From the NCBI GenBank assembly GCA_948567375.1, contig OX419758.1:38631001-38695000 (forward strand): 64,000 bases of DNA, in the 5' to 3' direction. A program made the position numbers and the translations under genes. The DNA is from Lunularia cruciata. Its lineage: Eukaryota > Streptophyta > Marchantiopsida > Lunulariales > Lunulariaceae. The notes below the pieces were generated by a model. It saw only the letters and a list, made by a program, of their open reading frames with translations. It was not told where the DNA came from and ran no database searches. Shown in pieces: positions 1 through 12,260 of this stretch (positions are counted from its first letter, which is position 1; every line of letters begins with the position of its first letter).

Positions 1-1530
1 TGGTTCATGGTGGATAGTGTGATAGTGTGAGCATTGTCTATGTCGCTGGGTTTTCTGACGAGCGTAGACTTTTCTGTATCTCTCTGATCACGGAAATTTA
101 TGCTGATTCTCAGATGTGCATAAACGGTCCGGGGAACGAGGTTCGAACAGGATCTCCCAAAGAATATAAAAAGTTATGTAAGTTACATCTATCTACAGAA
201 CTCGTTTAGTGTTTATAAAAGAAGTGGCGGGCATCTTGAAGGAGTTGGAGTGTCTCGGAGCGAGCAGAGTCAGGCTGGAATTCAATTTGATGGCTGGCAG
301 AGCACTAATCATATACATTGAAGAGACTCTACAGATTGCGTCTCGGTGCGATTTTCTTGTTCTGTTCTGGGTGAAATTTTTGTGTTGAAGGGCGTTCATC
401 CTATAACGTGTACCCATACTCGAGAATAAATTCCGATGGCACCTTACACGGACCTCTTACTGGATTTCACAGCAGAGCTGGAAACTCCTTTTCTGTTAGG
501 GTGGCGGAAGGTGAGTTGTACGCCGAGTTATTGCACAAGATTGAGACTTTTATCTGCCCACATGTGAGAGAAATGGATATCGACATTGTCACGCGGTCCA
601 GTGACAGTCTGAGTTTCAAGCAAAGCAGCAGCACCTTCCGGTCCAGCATACTTCTTCGTGGAAGATAACGCATAACGTCATTACTGGGGTACTTCCACGG
701 GTTCTCGGAGATGTATGAAAACCGAACACGTTAGCTGAATCCCAAGTAGAGCTTTGTTCAGGTTTAACATACGATCAGCCGTGGGGATCGTCGAGGCTGT
801 CAAAAAGAGCATGCATCAGCATCTTAAGAGTATAGATTCATCCGGTCTTAATTTCTATCGACCAATTCTTGCCTCCACTACAGTACAGTAGCGTAACAGG
901 TGTGAACCTCTTTGGGATGAGCAAGTTCACTTTTCATGCACACACTTGCAAAGTACGAATCTCAAGGGACTAACCTGGATGTACAGTACCAGATCATCAC
1001 TAGCGAAAACCGGTTAGAGCGAAAGGAGCGTGGCTATCAATCCAAAATGTCGGCGGGGGCCCACAAGATAAGCACTGATCAAGATGCGGGATAGCTAACG
1101 ACTACTGTGGCAAAACCCACTCCATAGTGTTTTGCGTCCTGTAGTTGCAGTTGTGGATGAAGTCTTGAACCTCAAGCTTCGTCAACTGCATGTCCTGGCT
1201 CTTTCCGCCCGGACCCCCATGCCACCATCTTGATAATTGCGATTGCGGTGGCTCTTCTATGTCCGAGTTTCAGAAGAGACGACAGATATTCCTTAACACG
1301 CACAAATCCATGTGCATATCCAACGAGGCTTGTTAGAAACGTAGGTCATGTTGCCGGCTCGACTAAATTCCTTAGGAAAACCGTTGACAGGAGATCGGAA
1401 TACAGACACAATGATGTGCCGTATGAGAGTCCCGCACAGCTGATCCATAGGAAAGCTTGTACAAATGCACGTGTATGGACAACTTACCCTACAAGTGATG
1501 TTTCATGTTGGTTAGAATGAATATCCGGTC
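1..1530. other. GC-balanced flank, no supported gene
   Basis: Base composition here is balanced, like the gene islands and unlike the AT-rich DNA that follows. Short open frames exist (for example 408-668 and 1230-1520 on the plus strand), but none shows a recognisable domain, convincing splice-site pairs or a match to a family I know. It could be the edge of a gene lying to the left, or decayed intergenic DNA. Confidence 0.5.
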
Positions 1531-2050
1531 AAAGCCAGGAATTCTTATAGGGTAGACTATTGTTATTCTTGACAAAAGGGAGCAAAGCACATCATCGACA
1601 TGGGTAGTTTATTAGACAAGTCTCCGCATGCTTCGGTTCATCATATTTTATTCCAAATCATATCCCAATGACTATCTCTAATAGGACAAATGTCTGACTA
1701 GAGTATTTCACATTAAAATATATACCTTACTTTGCATGCCTCCAAAGATTATATGAAATGTTATGCGAACTATCTCAAGGATAAAGACATGACAATAAAC
1801 ATAAACGTAACATTAACACTTACATATTACGGATATATGTCATAGAATATATCATCATAAATATATTCCTGACGTTACGTTTATCATATTTCAATCTCAA
1901 ATGCGATAGGACTTACCTTAATCAATTTTTATATTTTGAAATATATTACCATTTTTTAATACATCAATACTAAAAGGGAGTAGTTAAGTGGTAACATGGT
2001 TCTTAGTACATTATCTCAAAAACTACATTCAGTCACCAAAGTAAAAATCC

Positions 2051-2169
2051 AAAAAGAAAAAAGTTATCTAACAACCAAAAACTTGAACTTGACGAATCAA
2101 ATTTCCTAAAAAGAAAATTAAATATCTAATAACCAAAAACTTGAACTCCACAAATCAAAGTTCCTAAAA
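2051..2169. repeat. Local tandem duplication, about 58-bp period
   Basis: Two imperfect copies, about 2065-2110 and 2123-2169, share the block TATCTAAYAACCAAAAACTT followed by GAACT and TTCCTAAA. Non-coding, in AT-rich DNA. Confidence 0.75.
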
Positions 2170-2989
2170 TCATCTTGCTTGTTTACTTGATTTCTTGATT
2201 GAATTAATCTTCCAAATATAGCACTTGTAATCATTTTTTAGCTCTTTGATTTATTCAATTTAATAACTTATGTGTAAAAGGATATATTAGCCAGATTTTC
2301 ATTCTTAAATCTTTTCTTTTGAACGGATGTGAATTTATGATGTCTTTTTTTCAAGCTTTAAACTAGATAACTTCTTTGTATATAGAGAGGATGATGAAAG
2401 CGATAGGTACTCCGACTACGAACAAATCACATTTGAAATACAAGTAGAGAACATAGAATAAAGAAGATACAAATTATATAGAAATAGTTTATAGTATAAT
2501 ATTGGATTTAGAAAAAAATTTGATAATACTTTCAACTAAAATTTAACAAGAAGAAAGTTTCATTTATGAACATATCATTCCAAAGGACTCGCTAGAAAAC
2601 TATCATGAAATAGGCCAAAGGAAAAATTATATAAAGTATAAATGGTTAAAGCACAAACTAGTGAACATGACAAACTATAACATGTTATGAACAAAGCCTA
2701 CAATCTTATGAGATATATGAACCTTAAATATAGTTCATACCACAAATGTTTCTAAATAGCAATTGCATCCTATGATGCATTATATACCAGATGGGAATGC
2801 ACAACATACTTTCAAGCTTATACCAACCTTATAAGTCATTGAATTGATTGCTTGTAAGAGTTCTTATATTGATTTTTTGACATAATTTTTATTACTGATG
2901 TCATGAAGTTTACTTCTTACTCGTTAGAAAACAACTTCCAACATATTTCAATCTAATTTCTCTCAATTTCTTAAATGTCTGTTATTTTA

Positions 2990-3105
2990 AGATCTACTAT
3001 GGGGTTGATCTACTATGGACTAATTATGAGCTAATCTACTACAATTTGAACTACATGCTTACTATGGGCTGATTTACTATGGGCTAATCTACCATGGGCC
3101 AAACT
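2990..3105. repeat. Short minisatellite based on CTACTATGGGCTAAT
   Basis: The motif CTACTATGG(G/A)CTAAT and close variants recur about six times at 15-25-bp steps (for example near 2994, 3009, 3034, 3060, 3074 and 3088). The units have drifted, so this is an old array. Confidence 0.65.
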
Positions 3106-3169
3106 AGATGTTGAGCTATTGGCTAAGGTCATCACACAATTCACGTTTGATTTGATGTCTCGGTGGATA

Positions 3170-4330
3170 TTGCTCCAAACATAACATACTTCATCTTGTT
3201 GGAAACATCTTTTCAAGGGTTTTTTGTTGACACTAGGATCATGGCAATTTGAGGTCAAGAGAAGAATTTCTAACAAGTTGAATGTCCTTGTTCTCGACTT
3301 GATTCCCACATGGAGAATCACATAGGTCAAATCTTGTTGGCAATCCCATTAGTAAATCCTACAAGGTATCATGCAATTCATATTGCTTGATTTTTCCATG
3401 AATACTGATATAAATAGTGTGTGCTTCATATTGTTGGAATTATCTTCTTAAGAGCTTTCTGTAGACATCAAGATCATGGCAAATAGAGAACTATAAAAGA
3501 AGCTATGGCAACTTGAATATCTCTATTTTTACACACTTGATTCCCATAAGGAGATTCCCATTGGTCAAATCCCATAGTGCATCACGTATTGTGAATCATG
3601 CAAGGCATTCTTGCAATTGAATCTTGTAAAGCATCTAACAGTTCACATTGGGTTAATTTCTTTGTAAATCCTTGTCCAAACATGGCAAGGTTCATCTCAT
3701 TAAAATCATCTTCTCAAGTGCTTTTTGTTGACATTCAAGATCATGGCAAATAGAGGTTTAGATAGGAAGTTATGACAAGTTGAATATCCTTGTTCTCTTG
3801 GACTTGATTACCCTAAGGAGAATCTTGGAGGTCAAATCTTGTAGTGCATTCCCACATGCAATCAAATCCTACAAGGCATCCAAAAATTCATGTTGGGGTT
3901 GATTTCTCCCTGAATACTTGTGCAAATGGTGTGTGCTTCATCTCATAACAAATGTCTTCTCAAAGACTTTTTTTAGACACCAAGATCATGATAAATAAAA
4001 GTCTAGAGAAGAAGTTATGACCAATTGAATTTCCCTATTTTACCAAACTTCATTCACACATGGCATCTAGTGGAGATTTATGTAATGAATTCATATAGGT
4101 AGATTTTTGTAATCAAATCACATACGGAATCCCATAGTGCACTTCAAGGCTAATTTATTTATTGATTTAGGTTCAAATGGAGTGTGCTTCATCTCGTTGG
4201 ATTTGGCTTCTCAAGAGCTTTTTGTGGATACAAATAGCAATAAGAAAAAAGGTTTGGAGAGGAAGTTATAATTTTTTTGAAGTTCCTTGTTTCTTTGGTT
4301 TTCCCATACTTGTTATTCCCCAACTTCACA
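3170..4330. repeat. Degraded tandem array, five units of about 240-265 bp
   Basis: A block reading roughly TGTGCTTCATCTCGTTGGA, then CTTCTCAAGAGCTTTTTGT, then AAGATCATGGCAAATAG recurs at about 3180-3245, 3418-3480, 3683-3746, 3928-3990 and 4180-4240. Between the blocks, a second shared block carries GACTTGATTCCCA, GGAGAATC and GGTCAAATC. The spacing (about 236-265 bp) is satellite-like. No long frame runs through all the units, so I treat it as a non-coding array or an old repeat-protein remnant. Confidence 0.7.
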
Positions 4331-6012
4331 TTTTGTGTGTTTCTTGTTCTTACCTATCCTCTTGCATATCACTTGGCAATTACATGGCCAATTGTGTTAG
4401 TTGTTGGGTCCTTATTTAAAGAGTGGCGCAGCTTGTACTTGGGGGTTGTGGTTGGTGGTTCTTGATTTTGCTCTAGGAGGGTGACTCAAGTAATGGGTGC
4501 ATTTTCACACAATATAACTACTAAGGGAAAGATTTCTAGATCATAATATTTAAAATATTATAGGATTTGACTATAGAGCAAGTTCTAATTATGATGATTG
4601 AGCCTTTGGGATTGGGAATTACGGATTGGGATTGAGGATTCTGCTTATGGTGATCAAGATTTGATTAGTAATTGGTTTACAAGTTGAGACAAAGAGCTTA
4701 AGAGTGAAATGAGATTGGAGGTAGGGAGAGTGGATTGCAGATTTGGAATTTGAGATAGAAATTGTTGGGGATTCAAGTTTCTTGATCATGCTTAATTGAT
4801 TAGGATTTCAAGTTTTCAAGAAAAAAGGAACACTTTTTGCATTTAATGACAATTAGGAAGGTGATTTAAGATCATTAGTATTTGTGGAAGTTCATTATAA
4901 CTTTCATATAGTTGTGAAGTGCAGTATATGTTATGAATTTTTTGAGTATATTTCAAGTAAAATAAATCTATGAACTACCGGCATTTTAGTTTTTTTTTAA
5001 GTTTTGCTTGGAACAGTGAATGTTGAGAAGCAATTATATCCCTATAGATCCAGGTCTATTCAACAAGGACATCGGTCCTGTAGTAGTTGGAACTAAACTC
5101 CACAACACCATGGTACTTCCAATGCTCCTAAAATTTTAACCCTTCAATACATTGCCTTGCTCCTTCAAAACTCTAGGGATAAGACACCCCTAATAAGTAT
5201 GAATGTCTCCTTACACTCAAGTATATTTGTTCCTACTATGAGGTTTCTCACCACTAGACAAAGCAATTCAATAGATTACTCAATGTGTAGATAAATAACA
5301 ACATAAGGTTTGATTGTCATTTCACTAATTCTTTGATTTCTAAAAGTGACTTGAATTGCATTGGGCTAGACTTATATACATTTTTCCTATGTCTCACCAA
5401 ATAGATCCAAAAACTAAGTGAAATAATGGAAAGCTCCTAAGTAAATTTGTATTGTCCATCACTAATCCTAATATGGTTTTATTAAGTATTTTCCACATGT
5501 AAAGGAAGGTGACAAATCTTCCCTAATTACAACTTACAAAATTACATCCATTTGGAGCAAAAGTTCTTTGGCTACAAAAGGTTTCTTACCACTATGAAGG
5601 GATTATATACCAAAGTTCTATCTCTACAAAGGTGTCTTCTATCATGAAGATCAATTATACTTAGAATATTTATGTTTTTCAAAATATTTGGCTACAATTA
5701 AACTATAGCTTGAAGATCTTTGACTACAAAAATCTTTGCTATATTATTGTGAAGAGCTACCTTTACCTCTACAAGTCCTAATTAGCATATCTATGAATGG
5801 AGTCCAAAACAAAAAAACTCATGGAGTTAGTCACATTGTTGATGGGAGAAAAAATTTATGAACAAGAAGAGTATACTACACCAAAGTTCTGGAGCTGGTT
5901 CTTGATGGCACAAAATTATTTTTTGCCATCTCAAAGAGGAATACCAGGAGATTTTTGGGTGATACCAAAATAGTACACATGCTGGGAGATTGTTCACAAT
6001 CAAGTATGATCA

Positions 6013-6516
6013 ATGGATTTAGACTTTCTAGAAAATCATATGAGAAGTAGGTACAAAATGTCATATCAAAATTTTAAGATATTGGTTGATGAGATTGAAC
6101 TGCATGTGCCTACTATGTATAAATGGCTATATGCTAGGAAAAGAGTAGAGTCAAAGAAATTTGTATTTATAGGTTTATACAAATTTGCACACAATTTACC
6201 ATTGAGAACTCTTAATGATTTGTATTATCTTGGTGAATTGACCATAATGATGTACATTGTAATTATAGTCAATATATTGACAAACAAAGACAAAATGTAC
6301 TCTAAATACATCAAATGGCCTATAGTAGTAAAAATATATTGTCAAATGTCAAAGTTTGCATAAATATGTGAAATTCCACAAATCATTGATTATACAAATG
6401 GTATACCTATCAAATTGAGAATCAAACCAACTATGAGGTTTTATCTTGAGCACTATAAGAATAAACACTCTTTTGAGAGAAAAGACATCCATTATTTAAT
6501 GAGCTTGGAAAGTTGA
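6013..6516 (+). pseudogene. PIF/Harbinger-type transposase relic
   Basis: The first 116 codons have the N-terminal layout of HARBI1-like transposases: an RYKMSYQNFKILVDEI helix like the family's 'FRMS..F..LV.E' start, then a KKFVFIGLYKFAH helix like 'KRVAIALYRLA', then a YIKWP motif. After an in-frame TAA at 6361 the same frame continues with an IPQII...NGIPIK block, which matches the family's 'I.G.IDGTHIPI' catalytic-core entry, and then HYKNKHSF, like 'YYNRKH'. The expected IDGTH is degraded, and the frame closes at 6516 without the rest of the DDE domain. The family is known to excise by a DDE nuclease; this copy is dead. No terminal inverted repeats were found by eye. Confidence 0.7.
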
Positions 6517-9500
6517 GTGAATGATAAAAATGAGACTTTGTGAGAATTGTTTATATGCAATGAGTAAAGCATGATATTTCTTGATTAAGTTGGATCTTTC
6601 TCTTGTTTAGCCATACTAACTTAATCAAAGATACCTCTATTATTACCAAGGTAACTTATCTCCCTATAACTAACTCATAACCACCAAAGTACTTCAATAG
6701 ACTAATGTACACCTAAGACATTATGAGATAAGTTGAAGAAATTTTCAAGATGACATTGAGAAAAGATGAAGATGAAGGGCTGAATACTATGTTTTATAAG
6801 AGTAATATTTATTAAGAAAAGTGTGTTAAGATTGAGACAATAAATGAAAACTAAATTCAAGTATGAAAGAACATAACTTAAAAATTTTAAGGATTATTAA
6901 TATTCCAACCCGTATAGAGTAAAGATTTTAGAAGTAGATGAATCAGAATTTGTATCTTTGACAAATATACTTGTTGCTATTGCAAATCTTGGGGTTTAGA
7001 GTAGGCTCAACCAAAAATTCTTAAACCATCAATTTTTTATTATTGATGTAAGATTAAGAGAGATCACAAAGCAATGGCAATTATGAATATCAAAATGGCA
7101 CAATTGAGAAAAGGGGCCAGCCCTTAAAGGAGGTCCTAGGGAAATTATCCATCAGGGAATAACGGACCTCAAGAGCAATCCTAATATAACAAATGTACTT
7201 GCTTTAGATGTGGAAGTAGCTCTCACTTTGTGCAAAAGCTCTTAATAGTAGAAGGATGGAGAATGAGCTTTATAGTGGAAATAAAGAGTGTTACCACCTT
7301 AAAGCAAGGATAAAGGAATTGCTTCAATTGAGATAATGGATGCAAAGAGTACTTAGTTTTACAAGAGAATGCTCATACTACTTGGAAAGCTTGGTTGAAT
7401 GGAGCTAGATACCATTAATGGAAGAAAAAATATTTAGGGTAGACCCCAAGAACTATAGAAGTAAGTTGCCTTTCAAGGAAGAGATCTCTTAGTCAAATAC
7501 TTAAGTGATGAATGTGAAGAAGGAGGCTAATAAAAATTAAACATGCAAGGAAATTCAACACCGAAAGATAGAAATTTAGAAGAAGAGACTTTTTGTTTGA
7601 CTATGAGAGATCTTCTACTTGAACCTCAAGTTTCTAAAGATCTAGATAGGTCCTTGACAAAGATTAAACTAAGAGTAGGATTTTTACTCTACAAATATGA
7701 TGAGAAGGTAACTTGGAAAAGAAGAATTTTTTTGAGGAATTTTGTTGTAAATGTATCTATATTGTTGATTTTAGCCACAAGCATTTGAAGGAGGTAATGC
7801 TAGAGAGATATTAGATTGATTTGGAGGAGAAGGCCAACTGATTTTCCCAAAGCAAAAGAGGATCAATCCAATATCAATGGTTTTTAAGGAGTAAATACAA
7901 AAGCTTAAGAGTGCAAGCTTTGTCTATGAGGTGGAGTTTCCAAACTGATCTCCCTCATTGTGATAGTGAAGAAGAAGAGTTGAAAGTTAAAGTAGTGTGT
8001 TGACTGCAAGAACTCATTGCAATGAGCAAGGAAGATTATTATTCTCTATCAATCATTGCTGAGATCATGGAGCATTTCATAAATATTATAGCTTTGGAGA
8101 TGGTTTTAGTTGAAATCAACTTGGAAGAGATTTCCATAAAAGTACAAGGAGAATTGTAACCATGTTACAAGGGGAAAATTTTGAAAGGTATGCATATAAG
8201 GGAGAGGAATACCTTATCACACATGTATTAACCACACAACATTATGAAGAATCATTAATTCTCCAAGGTGTTTATGTGTTAATTTGGAGTGGGATGAGCA
8301 AGGAGAAGTCATTTGCTCTTATAAATGAGTCATATTATGGCCTTTTATGTTGACATCACTCTGTAGCAAAGGTAAAAGCCTTCAAGTTTTTGGAGGTAGG
8401 GGTATCATCAAATAAGAACTTCCAAAGATTATCTTGATTTTTTTTTAAATTATGATATTTTTATCAAAATTTTGCAAATAAATCAAGTATCCTTGCTCCA
8501 TTTCTTTATTTTCTTGTGCTAGGACCTTTAAAGAAGTGAGTTATTGACTTGTTTGGGCATCTGAAAAAGACTTTATACAACTATATATAGAGTTGTGCTA
8601 CAAATTATTTGAAAAAATGGATGGATGGAAGACTTTTGGAGACCATCAATGAATCTCAAATGGAGAGATTTAAATATAAGAGGGTAATCATCCACTTTAG
8701 TTTCACTTTGATGATCATATCAGAGTCTAAAGGTGATTTTGTTGGGATTATCATATGAACATCAAATCTTTGACATGATATTTTCCTTTAAGATGAATGA
8801 TGAATTGGAATCCAAAATTGCTAATCCAATTTGATCTCAAAAACTTTCAAACTCTTTAGATTGTTTGAATGGAAAGTAGGGAGAAGGAGTATAGAAGTCA
8901 TGCCAAAGGCAAGTTATGGAACTAGAAGAAGCTAGAGCTATAACCTTGATCCAAATATAAAAAGCTCAAGTTCAACAAAAGAAGAGTTATGAAAAGAAAT
9001 TAATAACCATCTTCAAAGAAGTATCTTGAGTAATTGCTCAATCTATTTATCTATGCACTCCATCTTAGACTAAATTTCATTTTTTATTATACCAAAATAC
9101 TTAGATAGGAACTTCTTCCTTACTCTCTTGTAACAAATGGAATTAAAGAGCATAGATATATATACACCATAGGATAGACATTAATCTTTAGTAATATTTT
9201 GATGGTATTAGTCAGTATAACTATCAAAGTATATTTATGACAAAGCTAGAGATATCTCTAGTTCAGTCTAGCTAAATAAGGTAAGAAATTTGATTTTTAA
9301 TATTTTGATACTCAATAGGATCCTATAATATCAAGAACTAGACATATCATCTAGAGGTGAAAATTGGCTTGGTAACATCTGAAAGGATGTTATGTATGAT
9401 GGGCTAGGTAGATCAGATAGAGATATCACCAAAAGAGGACTTTTAGTAATAGTGCAGGAGTCAAAATTAGCATAGAAACTCCAAAGCAAATTTTGGAGGC

Positions 9501-10796
9501 TTAATCTGATGAATTAGGCATTAAAAATATGCAGAAACAACACCCCCCCCAAAAAAAGCTTGTCTCATTGAGTGCTTTCCAAGGGTACCTCACCCACATG
9601 ATCTGAAGATTCATACAAGAAGATTCCATAAAGATTCCCTTTGGTCAAAGATGGTTTCACCAACCAAATAGGATCAGAACCAACATGTCACCCATGCATA
9701 CAACTAATCTAAGGGTAGAGCTTGCTAACATGTCACCTATCCATGTATGTGATCCGAGGGTGGAGCCTCCTTGGGAGAGTTACACTTGCTATATAATAGA
9801 GTTAAGTTGCTCTTTTGGAGCATCAGAGATTGAGCTTTGTGCTTTGTGAAAAGCTTTGTGTTTTCTCTTGTGTTTCTCTTAAGGTCTCCTATCCTTGGAA
9901 GATTATATTAGAATACTATTGCTTAGAGAATTTAATATTAGAGTAATGTCTTATAGGGGATTTCATATTATAGTGGAACTTACATATTGGATTTTGCATG
10001 GTCAAATTAACTTAGTATTTAGTAATTTGATTGACTTGACCAAGTAAGGTGATCTTAAGTAATAAAATCAGGTTTAGTTAGGTAGATTTGACTTGATCTT
10101 AAGTTTATTATAAATTTAAATTAGAGATTCTTAAGAATTATGCTTGGAAGTTCCCCAATGGAAGTTGTTGAAGCCAAAGATCCATTTGGAGACTTATTAT
10201 TCTAATAAATCTTAGGGCAATAAGTTTCTTACGTAGGGTAATTTAGGTAATATACAGATTTTACCAAGTTACTAAGGTGCTTACTATGGTAACTTTAGGA
10301 AGGACTATATATAGAGAAGCTCAAGAGAAGAAAGAGTCCATTTCTTATTGAGCTTGCACAATAAAGTGAGTGAATGGAACAAAGCTTTGGGAGTACTACT
10401 CACACCTATATTTGAGAAGTAAAGAGTGAAATTTTCTACTTGAGAGTACCATTGTAATTGTTGTTGATCTTGAAAGATATCTAACTCTAGACAACCTGTT
10501 TATGAGTATGAGTGATGAATATTCTATGAAGGTGAACCATTTTCTTATGTTTCATTTTGGAAGGGTTTGAAATAGAGAATGAATGGGTAATTTGGGAGTG
10601 ATTGATAGATTTAGAGAGTCAATGGGAGATTTTCCTTTGAGTCTTTTTTCCTTGATGATGCTCAATATCAACTTCTTCTTCCTTTTTCCATATGGTGCTC
10701 ACACAAACAGTCACTAGATGTATCTTTTGGGTGATAGATATGCTTAGTGTTGTTTCTATTTGTAGACTTGTCTACCAACCTCCCTTCTTTATGGAT

Positions 10797-10878
10797 CTAA
10801 CTCTAACTCCAATTATGTTTCATATGATCAAGAGCACTCTAACTCTAACTCCACTTATGTTTCATAGAATCAAGAGCA
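10797..10878. repeat. Tandem duplication, 42-bp period
   Basis: Two nearly identical units (10797-10836 and 10839-10878), each holding CTAACTCTAACTCC followed by TTATGTTTCATA and ATCAAGAGCA. Recent compared with its surroundings, since few positions differ. Confidence 0.85.
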
Positions 10879-11058
10879 CCTATTGCACACCTAGTCATTA
10901 TAATATATGCATCCTTGTGTTGAGCCACACATAAATTAAAGGATACATTTGTCATTAATAGAGGATTTCAAAAACTCAAATGTAATCTTCTTTGAGTTGT
11001 AGCCATATTAGCCAATTTATGCTCAAGCTACTAAATTTGAGTGTCTATGTATATATGT

Positions 11059-11405
11059 CAAAAGTAGGAGCAATTCTTGGGCTACCACCAAGTGTGAGTC
11101 CTCTAACACTTGGTTTTCCTTGATCCATAGGCTCCATTACCTCTTGCCATAACAACCTTATCATGTCATAACTCTAAAGTGAGAGAAACTCCAAATGCCT
11201 GGAATCTTCCCGCCAAGAAAAAAACCTTACCATGTCATAACTCTAAAGTTCACTTGGTCTTCTATAGTTGATGCTATGACCTAAAATTAGAGTCATGACA
11301 TGGTAAGACTGTTACAAAAAGAGGCCAAGGAGTCTATGGATTAAGGAGAACTAAGTGGTAGAGGACTCACACTTGGTAGTAACCCAAGACTTGCTCCTAC
11401 TTTTG
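11059..11405. repeat. Inverted repeat, about 55-bp arms
   Basis: The arm at about 11059-11113 is the reverse complement of about 11351-11405, with only a few mismatches (shared core CTACTTTTGA on the right arm). The roughly 240-bp centre holds two direct copies of CATGTCATAACTCTAAAGT. The right arm runs straight into the gypsy LTR-like remnant. A related block, TTCACACTTGGTAGC, occurs at about 28426. Confidence 0.75.
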
Positions 11406-12260
11406 ATAAAAAGATACCCATGACAACTTAGATACAAGAAACTCTTCAGTAAGAGAAACTCCAAATGCTTAGCATAATTTTGGGTTCTAGTATTTATAGT
11501 GAAGTAAGAAAAGGCTCTTAAGAACCTTCCTTCTAGAAGTTGTTGTATTGGAGTGCAAGCTAAGCTAACCATTAACTTGGTACCCAATCTTTGGAAGGTG
11601 CCTAGAAGCTTCCCACCAAGAAGCTCATAGGTGTTTCTAGAAATTTCTATCAAGAAGCTTTATAGATTCTAGAACATTCTTGCTATATTTTGCTTATTTT
11701 ACTAACTCATCAACCTCTACTCACTTGTTTGTTAACACCAAATTATTATATACTCCCCCATTGCTATTTGTTGATATCCTCATCACCATGGAGTTCTCAA
11801 AATCTTGTATAGCCATTTAAGCATTTTGGAGATGAGAAAGAGGTTCCCATGTAGTGTCATGAAGTGGATATTCCTTCAAGAGGACCTTACACTTGATATG
11901 TCTATGGCAATCACATTGGATGTCTCTTTCGGTGAGAATACTGTCAACTTCATATTCTTTTTGATCATTAATAGGGATTGGAAGAGAGGAGGTTAAGGAA
12001 GAATAGAAATGGAAGATATGTTGAAAAAAAAAATATTAACTTCAAAACATGGAAGATACAAGGATCAGCATATGACTAGGAAATGCAAGTTTGTATGCAA
12101 CATAAGAAATGATTTGAGTGATATCAAATGGACATATCCAAGTTGGAGCAATTTTACAAACTTTGGTATCAAGAGTGGAAGTGAGATAAAAACAAAAATA
12201 AGTGCATCCTATTTACTTGTCTTAAAGGGCACACAAGCCAAAAGTTCAAAAAGATATTGA
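11350..12260 (-). mobile_element. Decayed Ty3/gypsy end related to the element at 29382-35466
   Basis: Compared with the better-preserved element downstream, the same order of landmarks appears. There is an LTR-like stretch (about 11440-11740) with AGAAACTCCAAATGC, TAGTATTTATAG and TTCTAGAAG blocks, then a TACTCCCCCATTG purine-tract equivalent (about 11752), then GAGATGAGAAAGAGGTTCCC. The reverse-strand integrase C-terminal region follows to about 12260, where the VCKLAPNW-like block is recognisable only by alignment to 30180-30240. Stops and indels are frequent. It is much older than the downstream copy and lacks gag and most of pol. Confidence 0.65.

Noticed and set aside
7190-7232. CCHC zinc-knuckle-like CFRCGSSSHFV, suggesting a gag remnant
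   Set aside because: The final Cys is missing, the surrounding frame is broken, and no other gag or pol motif could be read nearby.
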